64,000 nt of DNA from Epiperipatus broadwayi (lineage: Eukaryota; Onychophora; Udeonychophora; Euonychophora; Peripatidae). The translations under genes were made by a program, and so were the position numbers. The DNA lies in NCBI GenBank assembly GCA_028023455.1, contig JAQFVV010012509.1:2236001-2300000 (forward strand). The letters run 5' to 3'. This document shows, piece after piece, positions 12,807-24,599 of this stretch (position 1 is the stretch's first letter; each line of letters opens with the position of its first letter). Below the pieces are notes generated by a model that was not told where the DNA came from, made no database searches, and worked only from the letters and a program-made list of their open reading frames with translations.

Positions 12807-13028
12807 TTAACTTCGAAAGTAACTTGCTGCTATTCCTTCATAGTTGCTTGATATGCTTATGAAGTACTTTTTGTCTGCCATCCAGACAGCAACAACTTGA
12901 TTGCTCAGGTGATGTACTACTTCTCTACTGGTCCACTTTTCATCTTGATTATTTTTTATCCAAACTCGGTCATTCGGTGAAAATTTATTTATGATATCTG
13001 TGGGTGGTTCGACATCCTCAGTTTTCAC
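12807..13028 (-). pseudogene. Ty3/gypsy integrase C-terminal tail
   Basis: A 73-codon open stretch containing FSPNDRVWIKNNQDEKW. The F-x-x-(G/N)-D-x-V-W-(I/V)-(K/R)-x-x-x-x-x-K-W pattern is the small barrel at the C-terminus of Ty3/gypsy integrases. Neither the zinc-finger nor the D,D-35-E core is present. Its position between the protease and the polypurine tract fits a pol gene with its middle deleted. Confidence 0.6.
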
Positions 13029-13102
13029 GCGATGGTAGTCTTTACTCTGATGATTGGAGAGCTGGTATTTGTCCTTATATTGCGGCCAATGAGTGGGTTT
13101 AT

Positions 13103-13384
13103 CTAGGCATGGACTATGTATAACGATAGTTTCCAGTTCATGGCATTATTAGTCATGACAGAAACCTGGATTTGGCCTCTAATTTTAATGGCATTACCCT
13201 TTACATCGTGAGCTTTTAAGTTTGGCTTTAGTATCTTTGGGGGATGTGTCATGTCGGCCACAATGGTTTTCCAGTCTCTAAGAGAGATCAAGAATACTCC
13301 ACTACCACTGTCTATTTCCATAAGAACAGGTTTTCCGAAGATTTTTAATGTCATTTTAATTTTGTGATCATGGTCAGATGACAT
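13103..13384 (-). pseudogene. Ty3/gypsy aspartic protease
   Basis: A 93-codon open stretch, MSSDHDHKIKMTLKIFGKPV then LMEIDSGSGVFLIS. The IDSGSG motif matches the retropepsin active site D-(S/T)-G-(S/A), followed by the usual hydrophobic strand and L-x-D-W. It ends abruptly at IVHA, where reverse transcriptase should begin. The next retroviral-type sequence is the integrase tail, so a deletion removed about 2 kb or more of pol. The family is clear; activity is not expected. Confidence 0.75.
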
Positions 13385-13399
13385 ATTATTTATTAGAGC

Positions 13400-14132
13400 A
13401 AACTTTTCTTGAGTAGGTTTGTTTTTAGTAAGGTGCTCTTGGCAGTTTTTTCTTGTATTATAAACAGATTTCTTATTTCAGCATATTTTCTGTAAATAGT
13501 CATTTTTTTTACAGTTTCTGCAACATTGATCTCTATAAGTACATTCAGTGGACTTGGGTCCTTGCTAGGGTATGCTTCCTTCCGAATTATCGACCTTAAC
13601 TATTTTATAGGGATCGCTGTCGCTAATTTGATGACTGCAAATTCTTTTGCATGCATAGCCATGAGCTTGTGGGCTATTCAATGCTTGATAGCTTCTTTAT
13701 AGTTGATGGCGCTGTCTACCAATAACTGTTGTCTCAAGGCGTCACTGGTCATACCACATAGAAATTGTTTAAGAAATGCTTCCTCCAGGTTCATTCGTAG
13801 ATGCAGTTCTTGGCCAATTCTCACAGGGCTATATCATATTCTTGAGTATGCTCATTCTTTCCTTGACAGCGGTTCCTAAAATGGAATCTGACAATGTGTC
13901 TAGACTCATGAGGGTTGAAGTACTCAGCTAATTTCTCTTCGAGCTGCTGGAACATTAGTTCTTCTGGGATTTTAGGTTCACAAAGCCCATTTGCAATTTG
14001 GATGACGCTTCTCCCCGTGTAGCACAACAATGTTGCAGTTTTAATTTTGTCGTCTCTTACTTTATTAATGACTAGGAGTTTCTCTATTTGTTGGACATAC
14101 AAGGGGCCACTCACTTGCCTCTCTGAAGTCAA
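13400..14132 (-). pseudogene. Ty3/gypsy gag, decayed
   Basis: An open segment at 14132-13821 (MTSERQVSGPLYVQQIEKLL onward, with TATLLCYTGRSVIQIANGLC) is a retrotransposon gag/capsid. It is homologous to the relic at 5.57 kb, which shares D-x-K-x-A-x-L-L and IQIA-x-x-LCEP. Downstream, at about 13500-13545, a CCHC zinc knuckle reads C-R-N-C-4-Y-4-C, with the histidine replaced by tyrosine. Frame changes and stops lie between the capsid and knuckle parts, so gag is broken. Confidence 0.75.
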
Positions 14133-14174
14133 ATTCAGATATTGTCGACTGCATTACGACTTAGTCAATTTCAC

Positions 14175-14360
14175 AAAAAATATCTTCTTTTTTTTTATAA
14201 TTTATCCACTCACGAAAATTTAATTAGATGCCAACATATTCAGCTGTCAATTTGCTGAGGATTAGAAAAAAAATATCTTCTTTTTTTTTAATAATTTATC
14301 CACTCATGAAAATTTAATTAGATGCCAACATATTCAGCTGTCAATTTGCTGAGGATTAGA
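14175..14360. repeat. 93-bp tandem duplication in the element leader
   Basis: Two near-identical 93-bp copies (about 14175-14267 and 14268-14360), each running from a T-rich TATCTTC segment to GCTGAGGATTAGA. They lie between the primer site and gag of the LTR element. Confidence 0.85.
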
Positions 14361-14386
14361 CCGTTGAGGTTCATAATCAGAACTGT

Positions 14387-14396
14387 GACTGCGCCA
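14387..14396 (-). other. Primer binding site, tRNA-Ser type
   Basis: The minus strand reads TGGCGCAGTC, two bases after the end of the 5' LTR. This is complementary to the 3' end of metazoan tRNA-Ser (GACTGCGCCA), the primer type known for mag- and 17.6-like Ty3/gypsy elements. Confidence 0.75.
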
Positions 14397-14398
14397 GT

Positions 14399-15109
14399 TG
14401 CTGTGTCCAGCGGTCACCAAAGTTACAGCACAGCTGGAGTGCAAATAAATAGAAAATGTCACTAATACAATCACAGGCGGCATGGCAATTTAGATTATAG
14501 ATGCTCCTTTAATTATAACAGTTATTATACATGTTCTTTTATTTTCAACATTCGAAGTTATCACATATGAGTACGACGAGTTCAAGGCAGTTGATTTATG
14601 TGGGTTCAATGACCAGGTACTACTGTTTCGAGAATTAGTTAATAGTCCAGAGAAATAGTTCTCGGAGAGGCCAGTTGGCAAGGCTGACAATAATTGTCAG
14701 TAGAAGAAACATGTCCATTCTTCATGGGCTACAAGTAGCTAATAATCTTCTCTCCTCCTTTCTGGTGAAGATCGGCATTCACGTTTTTGTTTTACTAATC
14801 TAATTGGTTGGAATCCTTCGGTCCCATGTCGTTAGTAATAATGTTATTACATTTCAACCTGCATTTTTGTTTAATCAAATTAATCATACAAGTTTTTATC
14901 TTTATAATTAATTTTGCTTCTTTTTTCAGATGATTCTTGTCAGGAATTTAATATGTGTTTTCCAATGGCATTTAATTAAATAAATGCTGTGTCCACTGCG
15001 TTTATACATGCACATACTTATTTTATTTTAACATTTTCCGTCTTTTCTGGTTTCAATAAAAATACACATTTGATCAGATTTTTCTCATACACGCATATTT
15101 GTAGGCTCA
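14399..15109 (-). repeat. 5' LTR of the Ty3/gypsy element
   Basis: A 711-bp repeat that starts TGCTGTGTCC on the plus strand and ends CA at 15109, so it is TG...CA on both strands. It aligns along its whole length with 11968-12638. Shared landmarks are the CAGTTGGCAAGGCTGACAAT block, the GGGCTACAAGTAGCTAATAA block and the terminal TTTGATCAGATTTTTC block. Confidence 0.85.
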
Positions 15110-15696
15110 ATTGCCTTTCAAATAATGAACTTATCCAGATTATAATCTTATTTTGAGTGGATTCAACATTTATCACTATTGACCATCAATAACAGAAACA
15201 GACCAATAGATGAAGATGCTCAGTGAATCCATTTTCTTCCATTAAGGAAGGGATCTCACTATAAATTGGCAGTCCATTTGAAGATAGGGTCAGCAACAAA
15301 GTATATTTTACATAGTGCCCTATATTTGATCATAAAATAGTGAAGCAGTTTCTCAGTTGAACCAGAAGCTGCTGGATACTAAATCTGATATGAGATAAGT
15401 GATACTACAATACAGCTGGAAATGTTAGACACACTTAGAAAAGCACCTAAAATCCCTTGTTTCTAGCTAACAATATCAGTCAAATGGTATATAAGATGTA
15501 TATATTATACATTGGATCAGTGTTTATTACAATCACATATAAACACAATAATTTCTTAGATTTCAACTTATTTATGCATAGATCATCTTATACAAATCTA
15601 ATGGCAATTTGTTAATTAAATTTGCTATAAACTGTACCAGTTTAGATAATACTTTCATCTAAAGTTATTATTTACCTAAATTATAGAATGACTTAC

Positions 15697-15878
15697 TTTT
15701 CCTTCAGGTGATGCAGATGCCATTTTTAATAATTTCTGTTTTTCTTCGTCATTTTTAGCATATTCAGAAATTTCTTTAAGAACGTTTGTACGAGGAAAAC
15801 TAGTTATATCCAAGTAATACAATAAAGCAGTACGATAACTGCAAGGACAAGGAAACGGATACTTTTTGGATGCATCTT
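15697..15878 (-). CDS. POR: POR exon: connecting domain, SYRTALLYYLDIT
   Basis: A 182-bp exon with 60 full codons, equivalent to 354-413: DASKKYPFPCPCSYRTALLY, YLDITSFPRTNVLKEISEYA, KNDEEKQKLLKMASASPEGK. The PFPCPxSYRTALxYYLDIT block belongs to the POR connecting domain. The acceptor follows an A/T-rich pyrimidine tract (TTTTTTTTTTAG) and the exon ends exactly at a codon boundary, AAA/GTAAGT. The next expected segment (E-L-Y-L-S-W, then the R-x-Y-S FAD motif and the NADPH-binding domain) was not found between 1 and 15696, so the gene presumably continues beyond the left edge across an intron of at least 15.7 kb. Confidence 0.97.
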
Positions 15879-18800
15879 CTAAAAAAAAAAAAAAATTGCA
15901 ACAATTATAAAATAATGTTTATAAAAAATCTTTATGACTACTATAATAATTTAAATAAATAAGAAAATAATCTAATAGTTTATTGCTCATAAGTTCATAA
16001 ATACTTTGAGCAGTGGAAGTGTTAGAACTAGCTATGGGATTCATGGAGTTTTGGCTCCAAAATTTCCTATTCTACCACTATTAAACCATAAAAGGTAAAA
16101 TTAGAAAAAATAAATGTATACAGAAATCAGAATCAAAGCCAAAATAATAATTAAGACTATAAAAATGTTTTAGAAAAAACTTTTCATTAGTAATTTATGC
16201 TTGTACATCATTATCTAAAGAATAATTAACTGAAGATGTAAAATCCTTTTTATAAAAAAAAAGCATTAGAAAAATGTAATGTTAATAGCAAAATTAAATA
16301 CATTAATTAGCATTTTCTTTCTAATTAATTTCAAGATATGTCTCATCATATTTTGCTATGCAATTTGTGATCGCTGCAGGCTCTCGAAAAACTTTCCTTT
16401 TCAAATATTTAAGATTTTTTTTTTTTAATAATTAAAATTAATAAAAGATAATGGCATAGTTACAATTAGAATAATATAAATTCTATCCTACTATGATATC
16501 TTAATAGTTATGGATTTTTGCATTTAATTCATAACTAAATTAAACAAACACTAACTTATAAAAACAATTGTATGGCATATATAATAAAAAGCTTATCATG
16601 GAGGACAAAGTATAATTGCTTTATTATTTAACTACAAATAGCAATTAAAATTTGATTTTCTATTGAGACAGTAGATTCATTTACTCAAAAATGTGGCATG
16701 AATGGCCACGTCAATATTGTCATTCTTTTCAATGATTGTTAATCCCTCACAGGATAAAGATTAATGTAATACTGTTTTCCAGATGCATAGTTATATTCTA
16801 AACTTCTTTATCTCTTATCTATCAATTTCACATGTGACCTCTTCCTATGTCACTTATAATTACTTGAGGTTCTAAATCAATATATTGTGAATTATCTTTG
16901 TAAATTCACACCAGTCATTCAGTATTTATAAGTAAATAAATATCTACCATCTTAACTAAATAATCAAGTTACCAGAATAATACCACTCAAAATGTTACGT
17001 ATTCTACTAACAGTTATTTGTATTTGAAAAGTTTAAAATTTTCTAGACTTAATATACCATTATCACAAATCTTCAGTTAAATTTTCAATAATTTGTATTT
17101 TCAATTATTCACAATTGTTTCATCATAATTAAATACATGTTCTGGACATTTTTTTCTTCAATAATTTTTTTAAATTCTAAAGAAAATGCTTTACATATAA
17201 CTGAAATGTGAAATTAAAAATTATTAAAATGAATACAATGTAGATGCTATTTGAAAATACAATACTGTATCTGAGACCACCATTAGGACTTGTATTAAAT
17301 GTTCAACAGAAATTAAGATACATTTAAAATAATAAAAATGTAAGTAAAGTGAAAATTATAAAGTTAATAAAACTTATTCTGACAAAATAAATTTCTGATG
17401 CATTATTTATATTTCAATTCAAATTTTTAATATCAATCATGAGATAAAAAAAAAAACTAAAATAAAAGCTTTCTCTGGTTTTATAATATTAAAAAATCAT
17501 TAAAAAAAACATGTAGTAAATATATATAAAAATAGCATTTTTAATTTATAAATCTTAAAATCCTCAAGGGAAAAACAGGGAAGTTTTAATTACCAATTAT
17601 TTAGAAATTAGTAAAAAGAATACCATTCCTTTGAAAAATCTGAAGGTAAAATTATTAATAACAGAGGGGAATAAGCAAGGCAACATTTAAATAACTTTTT
17701 TAAAAAAATTGAAAATAAAATAAATAAATCTAAATTCATATATATATTTTACATCATAACTTGTTTTTGTTATTAATACTTTATATAAATAAAACCATTT
17801 ATCTTCTATATTTATTTAATAAATAACTTGCTGTACTTTGAATAAACATACATACAGTACAATAAAATATTAATATTCTTATACTGCATAGGTACATTAT
17901 TTTCTGTTGTGTATTCAACTATGAAGCTGAATGCTAACAATTATTACAGACATATTAATTATAAGAAAATAACGTTAATAAAAATTAGACAATATTTATT
18001 TACAAAATATATACAACTGGTTTAACTCAGACTGTTCAACGAAGAATGGAAAAATGTATGCTGGGAAGAAGGGATCAAAAGCGAATACTTGGAAGAAAAA
18101 ACAAACAGGTATTACTGACTTCACTGAAAGACTTAAATCTGAAATGGAACTGGTTGGGACATATTGCTAAAAGACAGGATAATAAATAGACAATGAAAGT
18201 CTTAAATAAGAACCAAAAAATTGCAAAAGACCTAGAAAGAGATTACATTTAAAATGAAATAAAATTGTTGGTGTAATATGGAAAAAAGACACTATGAATC
18301 AGAGAAACTGGATTAAACTTGGAGAGATCTTTATTCTACAGTGGATTGATAACAATTGAAAATGATTATAATATAAATAATAAAACACCTTTATTTACAC
18401 ACTTATTTCTATGCATTTTTTTATCATTATAAAGATAGGTTTGAATGTACAACAGAATTCTTTAAAGTTTAATTCATTAAAAAAAATATTTTTTCAACAA
18501 TAAATTAATCTTTATCGAAGATTGCTGCATAAACAAAACTTTAAGTGTAAAAATGCATGGAAATAAATATCTAAATAAAAGAATTTATTATTTATATATA
18601 ATGAAATCTAAGTTAATAAAAAATACAGATTTCAGTCGATTTAAGAAACAATAAAAGTATTCAAAATTCTTCAAAAATTCAGACCAACCGGTTCAATAGC
18701 TAGATTCATTACTGATATATACATATTAAAGTAGATTGATATAATCTAGCTTTATGACTTAGGTATTAGGCTAAGTCAAAATACTAATTTTGAGGATAAT

Positions 18801-20593
18801 CAAAGACAATACCAATAATGAATATTAACATTATAATACCACAAAATTGTAACATTAAAAAAAAACTAAAATATGTATACCTAGAATATGTTAAAATGCA
18901 GTGTAAATAAAATATGTGTACACATATGAAATTATATATTTAAATGAATGAGAAATTTTTCTCTGACTGCTGAGATATCTAAAAATATGCTTTTGATGAA
19001 CAAATAAATGAAGTTTTATAGTAAAAGCATTAGTGTTCAAAAATCCTGACATTTATCTTGGTAAATATATTTATACCTATGTTTAGTTGCCAATATGTAA
19101 TCTTTGAAAAGAGAATGGATATTCTTGCCAAAATGATATTAAAGTAAAAGCTTAACTGAATATCTGCCAGATTAATCCATTACATACTGCTAAACCTAAA
19201 GTGCCAGTCCTAGAAAAAGATTTCAATAACCAAGAAATAAAATCTACCACAAGTTTGGAAAAAGGCCAATTAAAATAACTAACACATATTTATATGATTA
19301 TAAGCTGGCTATATAAAATTCAATGCAATATCCAATGAAAACTAATAAAAAAAAAACATTTCCTATTGTATAAAAAGCCTAAACAAATAATTAATATTTA
19401 AGAGATAGTTTTTCCTCCTAAGCCTTTGTAATTTAATTTTAATAGTATTCTAATTGATATTTATTTTATTTCTTGGTTTGATTTCATTTTAATGGCAAGC
19501 TATTATTATTTCTTTAATTTTTTTTTTTATTACTGAATTTTTTTTTTGGAACATATTTTATTTACATCTGGGGAATAATTTACTATATGGCTGAATGTGA
19601 TGTCACACACACACACATATATATATATATCTTTTATCCTTATTTAATCACTATAAAGCTAAGAATTTATTTACTTCTTAAAAGATATAAGCAGCACAAA
19701 GCATGTGTAGTTATATATTGTGTATCTATTCAATTTGTTTATTACTTACATTAATCTTAAAAATAAATAGGATTGTGTGTATGCAGTGATAACATTTTAT
19801 TTTATGTGCCTGTTTTTTATTATTAAACTTTTTTGTTATAAATTAAAGCTAATTTAAAAGAATTCTTGATTCTTAATATTGTATCTTACTTCTAATATAT
19901 GTGTTATCATAATGGGCATTTTTCACCCACCAATCTCAAGTTTAACCCTCTGCTAGTAAATCTGGTTATGATATTAGAGAATAGATGGCATACAATTGTT
20001 GAGCGATGTTTTGTAGAAGCAGCCCTCCCTCCGAAGTTTAGGCCTCTTATCAGACTCTGAAAATAAAAGCTGACTCGAAGAAATTATAGTTCTTGGATAG
20101 TACAAGTGATTAATAATTATTACCATTACACCAACATTACCAATGGCCAGCAGATGCACATTTGTTTCAAATTGGCTTCAAATGCATGCCAGACTAAATC
20201 CTGTTAAGATCCATGAATATGTTACAGAAATATGATGCCTTGATAGAATCACTTTATAGGTACCAAATGGGCACATAGATTATTCAATTACAATATATAC
20301 GAACACACAATAATGTTAAATTAAATGTCCTTAAACTTATTTATTTTAGAATGATGGTTATTGAGAGGAATCTCAAAAGCTAAAGTATGCTGGATGGAAT
20401 AAAACCTCATCTTGGACAAATGATTATCTATTATGACTCACTTGAATTCTGTAACAACTAACTATGCATTTAATTTTATCTTTTATTACTTATTAAAAAG
20501 GTAAATTAGTTTTAAAAAAAATTTGAAGTAATGTTGTAATAAAGGTTTAATTAGTTGCATGCAATAAAAAATAATACAAAACATAAAATTTAC
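15879..20593 (-). other. POR intron, 4.7 kb
   Basis: Contains one LINE C-terminal relic (18035-18370, plus), a short CA/TA microsatellite near 19602-19630 and otherwise AT-rich sequence without recognisable coding or repeat structure. Confidence 0.75.
18035..18370 (+). pseudogene. LINE C-terminal relic
   Basis: Translates as RRMEKCMLGRRDQKRILGRK, then LNLKWNWLGHIAKRQDNK, interrupted by stops, followed by IRETGLNLE. This is the same R-R-D-x-K-R, (K/R)-W-x-W-x-G-H-(I/V)-A-R-R tail of endonuclease-reverse transcriptases seen at 11.1 kb. It has lost the 3' repeat tail. Confidence 0.7.
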
Positions 20594-20712
20594 CATCAAC
20601 ATTAGTTAAAGTAAAAACAATGTCAAGATCAGCATTAAGAAGATGTCCAATTTTTTCAACCATGTCCATATCATTTACAGGATAAACAGCCACATGATCA
20701 CCGGTTTCATAC
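20594..20712 (-). CDS. POR: POR exon: YETGDHVAVYPVND
   Basis: A 119-bp exon with 39 full codons, equivalent to 314-352. YETGDHVAVYPVND is the conserved FR-type barrel strand and turn that shapes the FAD pocket. MDMVEKIGHLLNADLDIVF follows as a connecting-domain helix with typical ILGADLDVV-like spacing. The first base completes Arg with the previous exon, giving the R-Y-E-(T/S)-G-D context. The last base G pairs with AA of the next exon to give Glu. The acceptor is AATTAG and the donor is GATG/GTAAAT. Confidence 0.97.
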
Positions 20713-21181
20713 CTAATTAATTAATAAATACGTTACAACTAATGTAATAATCAATAATATATCTAGTTTATTAACAATTCTTTAAAACTGTTATAAAGTA
20801 TTTAAAAATTTTTAACTAATGACTATTTTATAACAAAATTAATATTTACAAAAATTTTTCTTATATAGCAAAGCAAAGTATATGACATTACTTTAGTGTT
20901 TGGTTATCGTTACATAGATGGCTCTAGGATAGTTTGATTGATGTTGGTATTACAATTACAAAAACATATATTACATACAATGCACCCAAACAGTGCCAAA
21001 CCATGGTAACAAACAACACATATATATGTTTACCTCTTTGCTCTAAGATAGGTGGGGATAATTAAATAATTAAATATCATGACTAAGTGATAAAATTTAA
21101 ACTTTAATAGAAGTTTGCCATTTTTTTAACACAATTTATTTTAGCATTTCAATGTTTAAATTGTGTCACAAAATAATAAAA

Positions 21182-22010
21182 TATCTTATACTAGTCTGTT
21201 TGCATGTGTAGCGTAATTGTCCTCAAAGCTGTAAATTGTTAATAAATAAATAAATAAATACGAATCAATATGCTTAGCACTTTCGAAAGGTTCAGCCTTC
21301 ATAATCATAGCTTAACTATTAATGAGGTTAATGATATGCAAATTTGTGTTGATTATGCTAGACAGTCCATTTCCTTGATAAAACATAACAAGTGTCCTTC
21401 CTATTGATAGCGTCTTTGTCTCTGGAGATGAAGAAGGCTTCTTTAATTTTTCTTTTGAGATCGTGCCTCTCTCTGCACATGATTATGGGGTTGTCTGGTA
21501 CACACTCATGCTGGCATGTGTTTTGGTGCTGAATAAAAACTGAATAAATGGAGAATTGATTGAGAGCTTTGCTATATGAATATAAGGAAGCTCTGCTTTC
21601 TTCATAGTATGAGCCTTTGAAGTTGTTGTTGGGGCACGCAATATTATATACTGGGGGGGGGGGGCTGTAAAAGCATATTCATTTGTATTGATTTATTTAT
21701 TAACAATTTACAGCTTTAAGGACAATTGCTCTACACATGCAAACGAACTAGTATATATATATATATTCCCTCAAAGTAAAAAATTTATTTGGCTAATTCG
21801 CATATCATTTAACCTCATTAATAGTTAAGCTATGATTATGAAGGCTGAATCTTTCGAAAGTGCTAAGCATATTCATTCGTATTTATTTATTTATTAACAA
21901 TTTACAGCTTTGAGGACAATTGCTCTACACACGCAAACGAACTAGGATATATATATATTCTCTCAAAGTAAAAAATTTATTTGGCTAATTCGCAATAAAA
22001 TATCTTATAA
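21182..22010 (-). mobile_element. Penelope-like element relic with inverted and direct tail copies
   Basis: Minus-strand 21358-21560 encodes the end of a GIY-YIG protein: RKIKEAFFISRDKDAINRK then CYVLSRKW and a stop (the conserved Glu and Asn are present). Its 3' tail (21357-21182) recurs on the plus strand at about 21665-21795 and again at 21871-22000. The result is one inverted and two direct copies of the AACAATTTACAGCTTT, GAGGACAATTGCTCTACAC sequence. Tandem and inverted terminal copies are a known habit of Penelope-like elements. A run of Gs at 21651-21663 separates the two parts. Confidence 0.65.
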
Positions 22011-23279
22011 CATTAAGACGTAAATATAACAAGCAAATACTAAATATATGATTTATATTTGTTAAATGATTCTCATATAAATATTTAATTTCTATAGAAA
22101 TGATTTGGCAATTAATGTACTATTGTTAATGAGAAATTTAAATTAATAAAAATTTATGCGTGAACAAAACAACACTATACATATTTCAATTTTTACATTT
22201 ACCATTTGCTTTTAATAGTAATTCTTTTCATTCTACTTCAGAATTATTTATAGTAAGTTTGAGTTATAGATAGATATAAGACAATATTGATTTTATATCC
22301 AATTCCTTTTTTGATGAAAGCCATAAATTAATCAGAGATGTAGATATAATAGCACTAGTATTTGATATTCATTGATACTGGGATAGAATGAAAAAACTAA
22401 GCAAATTAATAAAAGTATTTATTTAATTATAGGCTATTAAATATATATCTGCAATTTAAAAGTCCATAAAAGGAATTTTATAATTTATTATATAAGTTTT
22501 GTCTATGTTTATATAGATTGCATTTATACATCTCTCTTCTATTAATTTGCTAAGATATAATCAGTTAAGATTTTAGATAATCAGTAAAGTAGTTAATCTT
22601 AAAGTGCAATGGATAAAATTTTATAAAAAACAACAATCTTTTTTTTTAAATCAGACTGCTACTTTTCAATAATAATTTATTCTTTCACACATATACTTCC
22701 AGAAATTCAGATAGAATGTTTTGCTTTTTAAAATTATTTTCACTTTAAAATCTAACCTTATTCATATCCACTTTATTTTTTGTTTGTAATTCTTGTGTTC
22801 AATCAAATATTTCTCATAACAGCAATAATTTAATCTTATCTGTTGCTGTAAACTTTATTGCTTTACTCTGTGTGATTTAGAATGGAGTTAAGAGTGATAA
22901 TCTCATAAGCTAGATTGAGTTGACAGAAATAAATAAAAAATTGGACTGTTCAATTGATAGACCATTAGACCCTGTTCCAAGTTGGATTGCTATTTTTATA
23001 TAACAATATGAAGTCACATGACATGGAGTAAAATTGCTTGTGATTTTTTAGAATTCATAATAAGTGATGGTAATTCTTTTTATTAATTTCTTCAGACAAG
23101 TTACATATAGCTTGGTTTAAAAAGAAATTATAACTTTTATTGAAATTTTTATTTCGTAGGTCTTAAAATCATGACTGAGATGATAATTTTATGCATCTCT
23201 GGGTTCGTATGGGAGTGACAATTCAAAAAATTCTATTCAATGAAGATATTGCTGAAACTCAATGGTATTATATATAAGA

Positions 23280-24580
23280 TTTTTCCGCGTTAACTCTTCC
23301 TTACTTTGGCAACTCTTAACCTTTCTTATTGTAATTCTTTTATAAAGTATAAACTTTTTTTGGTGCTTGTCTTATAGCTAAAGATGCCGTTGGATGGCGC
23401 TGTTTTCACGCTAAAACTATAAAATATGAACATTCACGGGCCGTAGATTTTAATAATTTCTCTGTGCTTTTTTGTAATGCGAAAATAAAAACAAAACAAA
23501 ATCATCTTTTTTAAATATTATTTTTTATTAATGTATACAATTTAAATGATAATAATAAATGTAAAATAAAATCAACAAATTACAATATGATTCGTGTTTT
23601 TTATATCGTACACTTTAAATTGTGTTGCGACTTTTTTTTTTATCAATTTTCTATCGGATATTTTTTTACTTGTGTTACAACTTTTTTTGTTGTTGTTTAA
23701 CTAAAAAATAATAATCGTAATAAAAGTAAAAGTTGTTACAGTTGGATTTAGGGTTAGGGTTCTGTTGTTTGTAATGCTAAAATAAAAAAATTCAAAATTG
23801 TAACCGTACTCGGACAAAAGAAAGAAACTCAAACTTTTTTAAACAACAACAAACACATACAAATGTCTTCTTTACTTATTAAACATGTTTATAATATTTG
23901 CTTTTTATGAAATTTACAAAAAAACCTGTATATTTGGACTTTTCTTACTGGATATTTTTTTTGTACCGCTCTTTTTTACTTCAAAAATATACAGACGGTA
24001 GAATCTTCTTTGTTTCGTGGAATGTTACTAACAGTACGTTACTTGACACGTTACCTAATTGAAACTCAATAAAAACATAGATATTTAACATTTTCCCAAA
24101 TAAAAGTTCAATACAGTACATTGTAAAAAGTCTTATAATTATTGCTTTAAAAAATCTGAACATTTCAATAGTTTAAAATAAAAAAAAATCCAATGAAAAC
24201 AACATTTCAATACAATTCAAATACAAACTCTCTCATCAAGCGTAATTATTTTATAAATTGTGCGAATTCAGAAAATGTATTTGCTGCTATGCGACATACA
24301 TGCTGTACTGTGACGCAACATAGCGGCCTGCATTCTGTAGCACAACAAAAAAGTTGTATTATAGAAAACGCGGGTTCGAACGTGTCGGCCGCGGAAACAG
24401 CATTTTTATGTGTTTTGGCGTGCCATAGAGCGGCATCTTTAGCTAAAAGATGAGTACCCTTTTTTTTTTCAAATGACAAAAAAAAAAAAACAATAGATGA
24501 CCTGTTTATAAATATATTTATAATCTTATTATTCTGCATTGCATAAACATCTAGCCAACTTAAAAATTCCAAGAAATCTG
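23280..24580. other. Unassigned interval with a small G+C-rich island
   Basis: 24260-24455 is CpG-bearing and open on both strands for 86 and 108 codons, but neither translation resembles a known family. 23747-23761 contains TTAGGGTTAGGG. Possibly an unrecognised transposon. Confidence 0.4.
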
Positions 24581-24599
24581 TGGAGGATGATAATAGATC

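Larger units (their letters stand above)
11968..15109 (-). mobile_element. Ty3/gypsy LTR retrotransposon, internally deleted
   Basis: A minus-strand element bounded by two related LTRs, 14399-15109 (5') and 11968-12638 (3'). It contains a tRNA-Ser-type primer site, a gag region, a protease, the tail of the integrase and a polypurine tract, in retrotransposon order. Reverse transcriptase, RNase H and most of the integrase are missing between 13103 and 13028, so it cannot be autonomous. The LTRs differ at many positions and by indels, so the insertion is old. No convincing flanking target duplication is visible: ACTC precedes 11968 and ATTG follows 15109. Clade assignment (Ty3/gypsy rather than BEL) rests on the gag, the zinc-knuckle/protease style and the tRNA-Ser primer. 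Confidence 0.85.

Noticed and set aside
24360-24390. B-box-like GGTTCGAAC suggesting a tRNA gene
   Set aside because: The T-stem does not pair on its 3' side, and no A-box, anticodon arm or acceptor stem can be formed around it.
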